Made by a program: the position numbers and the translations under genes | NCBI GenBank assembly: GCA_019242135.1 | Contig: JAFAWC010000078.1 | Coordinates: forward strand, 1-5,087 | Direction of reading: 5' to 3' | Length of the DNA: 5,087 bases | Source of the DNA: Mycobacteriaceae bacterium | Lineage (GTDB): Bacteria > Actinomycetota > Actinomycetes > Mycobacteriales > Mycobacteriaceae | Part shown: piece after piece, positions 1 to 4,199 of the stretch | How the letters are laid out: every line of letters begins with the position of its first letter | Position numbering within the stretch: the first letter of the stretch is position 1 | Notes under the pieces: generated by a model | Seen by the model: the letters and a program-made list of their open reading frames with translations, nothing else | What the model was told of the DNA's origin: nothing | Database searches by the model: none

Positions 1-37
1 TTTGGTGCCAGTCATCTGCGATTGAGCCTTTCGGTAA

Positions 38-964
38 TCAGACCTTCTCGCAGGTGAATTGGCACACGTCGGTATAGCCGTTGCGGAAGAGGTCGGCGCA
101 TCCGGTCAGGTATTTCATGTAGCGCTCATAGACCTCGTTGGAGGTGATCGCGATGGCTTCGTCCCTCTTGGACTCGAGGTTGGCCGCCCAGGTGTCCAGG
201 GTGCGGGCGTAGTGCGGGCGCAGCGGTTGGACGCGGGTGACGTTGAATCCCGCCTTGGCGGCGTGCTCCTCGACCTGCGCGACCAGCGGCAGACGACCAC
301 CGGGAAAAATCTCGTCGAGGATGAACTTGATGAAGCGCACTCGCGACATCGTCAGCGGCAGCTTGCGTTCCTGGATCTGTTCGTCGCTCGGGATCACGAT
401 CGTGTGCAGCAACATGATGCCGTCGTCAGGCAGCAGCGCATAGGTCTTCTGGAAGTAGTCGTCGTATTTGCCGAAACCGAAATGCTCGAAGGCACCGATC
501 GACACGATGCGATCTACCGGCTCGTCGTAGTCCTCCCAGGGCTGCAACCGCACCTCTTTGCTACGCGCGCTTTTGGCTGCCGCGAACAGGCGCTCGATAT
601 GTGCTTTCTGGTTGTGGGAGAGGGTCAGCCCGATGACATTGACGTCGTACTTCTCCATCGCCCGCATCATCGTGGAGCCCCACCCGCAGCCAATGTCGAG
701 TAGCGTCATGCCCGGCTGCAGGTTCAGTTTGCCGAGCGCGAGGTCGATCTTGGCGATCTGCGCCTCCTGCAACGTCATGTCGTCGCGTTCGAAGTACGCG
801 CAGCTGTAGGTCTGAGTGGGGTCTTGCCAGAGCCGGAAAAACTCGTTGGACAGGTCGTAATGCGCCTGGACCTGTGTAGTGTCCGAGCCGCGAGCGGTCG
901 AGGCCGATGCGGCTAACCACTTCGACTGAGCGTGCGCCGCTGCTCCGCTTGACGTGTTTGCCAT
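38..964 (-). CDS. Mycolic acid cyclopropane synthase / SAM-dependent methyltransferase (PcaA/CmaA family)
   Basis: Predicted cytosolic enzyme that transfers a methylene or methyl group from S-adenosylmethionine to a double bond in a meromycolate (or other fatty acyl) chain, shaping mycolic acids of the cell envelope. The 308-residue protein shows the family blocks in order: HYDLSNEFF (35-43), YSCAYFER (53-60), SAM-binding loop DIGCGWG (90-96), SIGAFEHFG (155-163), LLHTI (185-189), EIFPGGRLP (218-226), HYARTL (251-256) and a C-terminal [11 protein letters not shown]. Residues matching the bicarbonate/active-site set recalled for CmaA1 are present: Cys55, Glu160, His187 and Tyr252. The retained His187 argues for a cyclopropane-forming type over the oxygenated-mycolate (MmaA3/MmaA4) type. 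The N-terminus is about 20 residues longer than in CmaA1 and is Ala/Ser-rich; AAAGGA six bases before the ATG supports this start. Best matches from memory are split among PcaA, CmaA1 and CmaA2, so I give no symbol. Family is certain; lipid substrate and cis/trans specificity are not. Confidence 0.95.
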   Translation of the reverse strand: MANTSSGAAAHAQSKWLAASASTARGSDTTQVQAHYDLSNEFFRLWQDPTQTYSCAYFERDDMTLQEAQIAKIDLALGKLNLQPGMTLLDIGCGWGSTMMRAMEKYDVNVIGLTLSHNQKAHIERLFAAAKSARSKEVRLQPWEDYDEPVDRIVSIGAFEHFGFGKYDDYFQKTYALLPDDGIMLLHTIVIPSDEQIQERKLPLTMSRVRFIKFILDEIFPGGRLPLVAQVEEHAAKAGFNVTRVQPLRPHYARTLDTWAANLESKRDEAIAITSNEVYERYMKYLTGCADLFRNGYTDVCQFTCEKV

Positions 965-970
965 GATCTG

Positions 971-976
971 TCCTTT
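971..976 (-). promoter_or_regulatory. Ribosome-binding site of the cyclopropane synthase gene
   Basis: On the minus strand AAAGGA lies six bases before the ATG at 964-962. It decides the start, because the next methionine in frame (residue 63) is past the conserved HYDLSNEFF and YSCAYFER blocks, so a shorter product would lose part of the fold. Confidence 0.7.
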
Positions 977-1031
977 ACGTTCGGATGCAGGCGAAATCCG
1001 GTCTTTGAAATGAGGTTCCTCGACATTCCCC

Positions 1032-1058
1032 GTACCCGCGGTGCCACGAGACTACAAC
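1032..1058 (-). promoter_or_regulatory. Candidate SigF-type promoter for the cyclopropane synthase gene
   Basis: Reading the minus strand, GTTG (1058-1055) is followed by 17 bases and then GGGTAC (1037-1032). Mycobacterial SigF promoters are described as GTTT, a 15-17 base spacer and GGGTA(T/C), so this has one mismatch in the -35 box and a full -10 box. Transcription would start about 60 bases before the ATG, leaving a leader that holds the ribosome-binding site. The element lies in the 120-bp gap between the nuclease gene and the cyclopropane synthase gene, where a separate promoter would be expected. If real, it would tie mycolate modification to stationary phase or stress. The call rests on a short motif only. 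Confidence 0.4.
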
Positions 1059-1084
1059 GCCGGAGTCGGCAGGAGTGGGACCGG

Positions 1085-1483
1085 TCAATGGCGTGGTGGG
1101 GGACGGTTCGGCGGGTCGATCAGGTCGCGGAAACTTTCCACGCGGTGCGCAGCGGCACCCACGGCCCGGACGCGATCGGTCAACGCGTTATCGGATGTCA
1201 CCACGCAAATATCCTGAGGTCGGGCGTCGTCGCGTATCAGCCGGACGATCTCGTCGTCGGCGGAGTCTGGGGCCGCTTTGGCCGGGTGGGCGACCCGAAT
1301 GACCGACGAATGGATAGCGGGCGTCGGCGGCCGCTCGAAGACCACGGTGACCTCGTCGTCAGGTTGGACCGATGCCCACTGTTCGAGCCGATCCACCAGC
1401 GCGACCATCGCTTGCTGACGATCCCTCCACCAGCCGTCCGGACGGGTCCCGATGACGTTCATGCCGTCGACGATCCAGCGCAT
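1085..1483 (-). CDS. Small NYN (PIN-like) domain protein, putative RNase
   Basis: A 132-residue protein that is almost entirely one NYN domain, the PIN-like fold of predicted metal-dependent RNases (YacP type). It opens with MRWIVDGMNVIG, carrying the family's first acidic site (Asp6, Asn9). A hydrophobic strand VTVVFE (45-50) follows, then SADDEIVRLI with Asp76/Asp77, then VVTSDNAL with Asp98, and a final ESFRDLID strand-helix. These acidic positions could form the usual metal site. The tail PPNRPPPRH is proline-rich. The start at 1483 is chosen because the domain begins right there; an in-frame extension to 1585 would overlap the divergent reductase gene and add 34 residues with no family likeness. 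No Shine-Dalgarno sequence precedes the ATG. The protein is stand-alone, with no toxin-antitoxin partner or fused domain. RNA substrate and cellular role are unknown; nuclease activity is inferred from the fold only. Confidence 0.88.
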   Translation of the reverse strand: MRWIVDGMNVIGTRPDGWWRDRQQAMVALVDRLEQWASVQPDDEVTVVFERPPTPAIHSSVIRVAHPAKAAPDSADDEIVRLIRDDARPQDICVVTSDNALTDRVRAVGAAAHRVESFRDLIDPPNRPPPRH

Positions 1484-1489
1484 GAACAG

Positions 1490-1495
1490 ACGGTA
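1490..1495 (-). promoter_or_regulatory. Candidate -10 box for leaderless transcription of the NYN gene
   Basis: On the minus strand TACCGT fits the mycobacterial -10 pattern TANNNT and is separated by exactly six bases from the ATG at 1483. Transcription would then begin at the A of the ATG, giving a leaderless mRNA, a common arrangement in mycobacteria. This would explain why no ribosome-binding site is seen. The motif is short and could occur by chance. Confidence 0.35.
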
Positions 1496-1505
1496 CGGCG
1501 AGTGG

Positions 1506-1523
1506 GTACGCCTATAGGCGTAC
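1506..1523. promoter_or_regulatory. Perfect 18-bp palindrome, candidate operator
   Basis: GTACGCCTATAGGCGTAC is identical to its reverse complement over all 18 bases, with its centre between 1514 and 1515. It lies in the 77-bp space between the divergent NYN and reductase genes, 22 bases before the NYN ATG and 37 bases before the reductase TTG. A dimeric repressor or activator bound here could control both genes; relative to the candidate leaderless start it covers about -23 to -40. The regulator is not encoded in this window. Symmetry is seen directly; operator function is inferred. Confidence 0.5.
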
Positions 1524-1540
1524 GAATGTCTTCGAATGTC
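1523..1540 (+). repeat. Direct repeat CGAATGTC, 10-bp phase
   Basis: CGAATGTC occurs at 1523-1530 and again at 1533-1540, so the copies are offset by 10 bp, close to one helical turn, and lie on the same face of the DNA. The first copy shares one base with the palindrome on its left, and the second ends five bases before the reductase ribosome-binding site. Such phased repeats can be binding sites for an activator or repressor; no factor is identified. Confidence 0.4.
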
Positions 1541-1544
1541 CGTC

Positions 1545-1553
1545 AGAAGGGAG
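1545..1553 (+). promoter_or_regulatory. Ribosome-binding site of the reductase gene
   Basis: AGAAGGGAG is a strong Shine-Dalgarno sequence seven bases before the TTG at 1561. It decides the start, because no ATG or GTG lies near the first conserved strand of the reductase and the TTG gives an N-terminus of normal family length. Confidence 0.75.
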
Positions 1554-1560
1554 TGCTGCT

Positions 1561-2409
1561 TTGACCACGGTTCCGAGGATTGCACTAAACGACGGGGCGC
1601 TTATTCCGCAGCTGGGCTTCGGCGTGTTTCAGATTGAGCCGTCAGAGACCGCCGACGCGGTCAGGACCGCGCTGGACACCGGCTACCGCCACATCGACAC
1701 CGCGCAGATGTACCAGAACGAGCGCGGTGTCGGGCAGGGCATCCGCGACGCCGGTATCGACCGCGCGGACGTCTACATCACCAGCAAGCTCAACAATGGA
1801 TTTCACCGGCCCGATGATGCGCGCCGCGCATTCGACGAAACACTGACGGCGCTGGGTTCCGACTACGTCGACCTGTTCCTTATCCACTGGCCGCTGCCGA
1901 CGCTGTACGACGGCGACTTCGTGTCGACCTGGCAGACCCTCGAGGGGTTCAAGAGCGATGGGCGGGCCCGCAGCATCGGGGTGTCGAACTTTCAGATCGA
2001 ACACCTGCAGCGGCTCCTTGAAAAGACCGACACCACGCCCGCGGTCAACCAGATCGAGGTACACCCGTACTTCACCAACGACGCGGTCCGCGCCTATGGC
2101 GCCCAACACGGCATCGCGACCGAGGCGTGGTCGCCGCTCGCGCGGGGCAAGGTCGTCGGTGACCCGGTCGTGCGGCGCGTCGCCGAAGCGGCCGGTAAGA
2201 CCCCGGCCCAAGTGGTGCTGCGCTGGCATATCCAGCGGGGCGATATTGTGTTCCCGAAATCGGTGACACCACAGCGGATCCGGGAGAACTTCGAGCTGTT
2301 CGACTTTGAATTGCCCGAATCGGACATCGACGCGCTGACGGCGCTGGACACGGGTGAGGCAGGCCGGACCGGTCCGAATCCGGATCAGTTCGACTACATC
2401 CCCGACTAG
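1561..2409 (+). CDS. Aldo/keto reductase (2,5-diketo-D-gluconate reductase-like)
   Basis: A 282-residue cytosolic NADPH-dependent oxidoreductase with the (alpha/beta)8 barrel of the aldo/keto reductase superfamily, reducing aldehydes or ketones to alcohols. The catalytic tetrad is complete: Asp46 (in GYRHIDTA), Tyr51 (in MYQNE), Lys76 (in ITSKL) and His109 (in LIHWP). Cofactor-side motifs follow: GVSNF (140-144), Gln164 in PAVNQIEVHP, WSPLARG (190-196), and PKSVTPQRIRENFELFDF (232-249), whose Lys-Ser and Arg residues normally hold the NADPH 2'-phosphate. Length is normal for prokaryotic family AKR5-type enzymes. Translation begins at TTG, preceded by AGAAGGGAG with a seven-base spacer. The gene is divergent from the NYN gene and is followed 55 bp later by a methyltransferase on the same strand. 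M. tuberculosis Rv2971 is in the same family but, from memory, clearly different in sequence, so this is probably a paralogue. The physiological substrate cannot be read from sequence; detoxification of reactive carbonyls is a usual role. Confidence 0.95.
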   Translation: MTTVPRIALNDGALIPQLGFGVFQIEPSETADAVRTALDTGYRHIDTAQMYQNERGVGQGIRDAGIDRADVYITSKLNNGFHRPDDARRAFDETLTALGSDYVDLFLIHWPLPTLYDGDFVSTWQTLEGFKSDGRARSIGVSNFQIEHLQRLLEKTDTTPAVNQIEVHPYFTNDAVRAYGAQHGIATEAWSPLARGKVVGDPVVRRVAEAAGKTPAQVVLRWHIQRGDIVFPKSVTPQRIRENFELFDFELPESDIDALTALDTGEAGRTGPNPDQFDYIPD

Positions 2410-2464
2410 ATTCCGGCTTGCAGCGTGTCGGCGGCGCGGCCGTGCGCTGGCAGAATCGTCACCG

Positions 2465-3058
2465 GTGGACGACTACTGGAACCACAACACCGCCTATCAC
2501 GGTTGGCTAGTCGATATCGCGGCCCGGCATCACGGCGACGTACTGGATGTGGGCTGTGGTGACGGGCTGCTGGCGCAGCGGCTGGCTGCAGTGTCACACC
2601 GCGTCATTGGAGTCGACCCTGATCCCGGGGCGGTCCAGCGCGCGCAGCGCCGACTGCAATCGACGGCGAACGCATCGGCCCAACAGGTGCGCTTCGAAGA
2701 CTTCACCGCACCCGAGCACAGCTTTGATGTTGTCACGTTTGTGGCGAGCATTCATCATCAACGGCTGCCCGAAGCGCTGGGCAAGGCGCGCCAACTGCTT
2801 AGGGCCGGTGGTGAACTGGCCGTGGTCGGAGTCGCCGCCAACAACAGCATCGTCGACTGGACATGGGAGGTGCTGCGCACGCCCGCCGCGCGGATAGGGT
2901 CGTGGCTTCACCGTGAAACGCGAGACGTCGGCCTGAGGGTGACCGACCCACGCGAAAACATCGGTCAGATTCGTCGGGTGGCCGCCGAGGTGATGCCTCA
3001 CGCCGTCATCCGGCGCGGCCTGTACTACCGGTATCGTTTGCACTGGCGAAACGATTAG
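2465..3058 (+). CDS. Class I SAM-dependent methyltransferase, substrate unknown
   Basis: A 197-residue Rossmann-fold methyltransferase. With the GTG at 2465 as start it opens with DDYWNHNTAYH, an N-terminal block I recall from actinobacterial members of this group. SAM-binding motif I VLDVGCGDG is at 26-34, the acidic ribose-binding Asp51 is in IGVDPDP, motif III FEDF ends with Asp79-Phe80, and the motif IV-like FDVVTFVASIHHQ is at 87-99. LLRAGGELAVVGV is the usual post-motif strand, and the C-terminus ends with the aromatic/basic run GLYYRYRLHWRND. An earlier in-frame GTG at 2354 would add 37 Arg-rich residues overlapping the reductase gene and is unlikely. No good ribosome-binding site precedes the GTG. 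The 55-bp gap to the reductase on the same strand suggests co-transcription. Small molecule, lipid or quinone substrates are all possible; the fold is clear, the function is not. Confidence 0.9.
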   Translation: MDDYWNHNTAYHGWLVDIAARHHGDVLDVGCGDGLLAQRLAAVSHRVIGVDPDPGAVQRAQRRLQSTANASAQQVRFEDFTAPEHSFDVVTFVASIHHQRLPEALGKARQLLRAGGELAVVGVAANNSIVDWTWEVLRTPAARIGSWLHRETRDVGLRVTDPRENIGQIRRVAAEVMPHAVIRRGLYYRYRLHWRND

Positions 3059-3076
3059 CCTGGTGCGGTTTTGCGC

Positions 3077-4144
3077 CTACTTTGGATGGCGGAGGAATTC
3101 GGTGAGTACCTCGGCCATCGCTGGGATCGCCTCTCGCGCAATGACTTCGTAGCCGTGGGTGCTCAGCGTGGGAAGGCACAGCAGCCCTGCGCGCGGCGAG
3201 AGTCCGCTCGCCTTCGCGTGCGACGCGTCGGATTCGAACGCGCCCAGCACAGCGGCTTGCGGGGACAGGCCGAGTCCGGTGGCGATGTCCATCAGCCGGT
3301 CGGCGACGTCCTTGTCGTAGACGCACTCGGCGTCGCTGTAAGCGACGATCGGCCCGCCGCTGACGGTGGTGGAGTACTCCGCCTCGGTCGGACCCACCTC
3401 GAGCGCGAGGGTGAGCTCGCCTGGAAGCGTCCGGCTGGCATACGAGCCTCCCACGCCGCCGATTTCCTCGTTGGTCGTGAACACGAGGTACACATCACCT
3501 GCCGGGCGACCTGCCGTGGCCAGCAGCTGCGCCGCCTGCAACAGGGCGGTCACCGACGCACGGTCGTCCATGAAGTAGCACCCGAGATAGTCGCCGACCT
3601 CGACCAGCGCCCGCTTGCTTCGATCCACGCAGACCCGGGTGCCCGGCCCGACACCGGCGGCGGTCAACTCCTCTGCGGTGCGGCCGGTGAAGACGTAGAC
3701 GTGCATCCAATCCAGGGACTTGTCTCCCCCGTCCGGTTTGGTCTCCCAGATCCGTGGGCTTTCCTTCGTCGTGTGCTCCGAGCCGAGCGCCAGCACCCCG
3801 ATCAGGGTCTGCCGGTCGCCGAGCACGGCGACCGGGCCGAGCCCGAAGTTGGCCGGATACATCGTGCCCAATTGTGTGAGGTGCAGGGTGGCGTCGGACT
3901 CCACCCGCTTGACGAGCATCGACAACTCGTCCATGTGAGCCATTACCCGCGTCGCGGGGGCACCGTCATCGCCGTGGATCAGGCCGACGAGGTTGCCCGC
4001 CTCATCCACCCACATCTCGTCGACGAAGGGCTCGAGCTCGCGTCGGCAGAGGTCGCGCACCGCGTTCTCCTGGCCGCACGGCCCATACGTCCACAGCAGC
4101 TCCTGCAAGAGATCCCGGCGCAGGCCGGGTTTCTCGTCGGTCAT
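3077..4144 (-). CDS. M42 family metallopeptidase (FrvX-like aminopeptidase)
   Basis: A 355-residue cytosolic, probably two-metal aminopeptidase of the M42/TET (COG1363 FrvX) type, trimming N-terminal residues from peptides. Expected metal and catalytic residues are visible in order: His70 and Asp72 in AHMDE, Asp193 in FMDDRAS (bridging ligand), Glu226 (general base) and Glu227 (ligand) in TTNEEIGG, Glu249 in LALEVGPT where classical M42 enzymes have Asp, and His330 in LSTHGYEV (the classical context is THSPVE). Residues from about 75 to 180 match the inserted beta domain that drives oligomerisation in this family. Length is normal. The ATG at 4144 has GAGAAGGG five bases upstream. The gene lies 29 bp downstream of the transporter gene on the same strand, so the two are probably one operon, and it converges on the methyltransferase gene with 18 bp between stops. 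No signal peptide is seen. Family assignment is firm; residue specificity and assembly state are unknown. Confidence 0.92.
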   Translation of the reverse strand: MTDEKPGLRRDLLQELLWTYGPCGQENAVRDLCRRELEPFVDEMWVDEAGNLVGLIHGDDGAPATRVMAHMDELSMLVKRVESDATLHLTQLGTMYPANFGLGPVAVLGDRQTLIGVLALGSEHTTKESPRIWETKPDGGDKSLDWMHVYVFTGRTAEELTAAGVGPGTRVCVDRSKRALVEVGDYLGCYFMDDRASVTALLQAAQLLATAGRPAGDVYLVFTTNEEIGGVGGSYASRTLPGELTLALEVGPTEAEYSTTVSGGPIVAYSDAECVYDKDVADRLMDIATGLGLSPQAAVLGAFESDASHAKASGLSPRAGLLCLPTLSTHGYEVIAREAIPAMAEVLTEFLRHPK

Positions 4145-4149
4145 AGCGG

Positions 4150-4157
4150 CCCTTCTC
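4150..4157 (-). promoter_or_regulatory. Ribosome-binding site of the M42 peptidase gene
   Basis: On the minus strand GAGAAGGG lies five bases before the ATG at 4144. It sits in the 29-bp space after the transporter stop codon, directly after the hexanucleotide repeat, and supports independent translation of the peptidase from a shared mRNA. Confidence 0.7.
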
Positions 4158-4163
4158 AGCTCC

Positions 4164-4199
4164 GGCTTCGGCTTCAGCTTGGGGTTGGGCTTGGGCTTG
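4164..4199. repeat. Six-unit degenerate hexanucleotide tandem repeat across a stop codon
   Basis: On the plus strand six consecutive 6-bp units read GGCTTC, GGCTTC, AGCTTG, GGGTTG, GGCTTG, GGCTTG. Read on the coding (minus) strand they specify the Ser/Pro tail PSPSPTPS of the transporter, and the array continues past its TGA (4176-4174), ending seven bases before the peptidase ribosome-binding site. The stop codon appears to be a variant of the repeat unit (TGA where other units give CCA). A change in unit number would keep the transporter frame while altering tail length or the gap between the genes. Confidence 0.65.

Noticed and set aside
1..37. Search for a terminator or another gene after the cyclopropane synthase stop.
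   Set aside because: Only 37 bases are available; no stem-loop or start is seen.
59..703. 214-codon plus-strand open frame opposite the cyclopropane synthase.
   Set aside because: Antisense shadow of a firmly identified gene; its translation has no family likeness.
1126..1144. Imperfect inverted repeat CGCGGAAA / TTTCC-A-CGCG.
   Set aside because: It lies inside the NYN coding sequence (Glu-Ser-Phe-Arg-Asp region), has a bulge and a one-base centre, and is best explained by coding constraint.
1010..1564. 184-codon plus-strand open frame across the NYN gene.
   Set aside because: Antisense to the NYN domain, Arg/Asp/Gly-rich with no motif, and it would run over the divergent control region into the reductase start.
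1484..1585. Upstream extension of the NYN protein by 34 residues.
   Set aside because: It would overlap the reductase gene, cover the palindrome and add sequence with no domain likeness; the NYN fold begins exactly at the Met at 1483.
2354..2464. Earlier GTG start for the methyltransferase.
   Set aside because: It overlaps the end of the reductase gene and adds an Arg-rich stretch before the conserved DDYWNHNT start block.
3062..3077. Small hairpin (GGTGC, loop GGTTTT, GCGCC) between the convergent methyltransferase and peptidase genes, a possible shared terminator.
   Set aside because: The stem is only five pairs with one G-U wobble and no T-tract follows; too weak to call a terminator.
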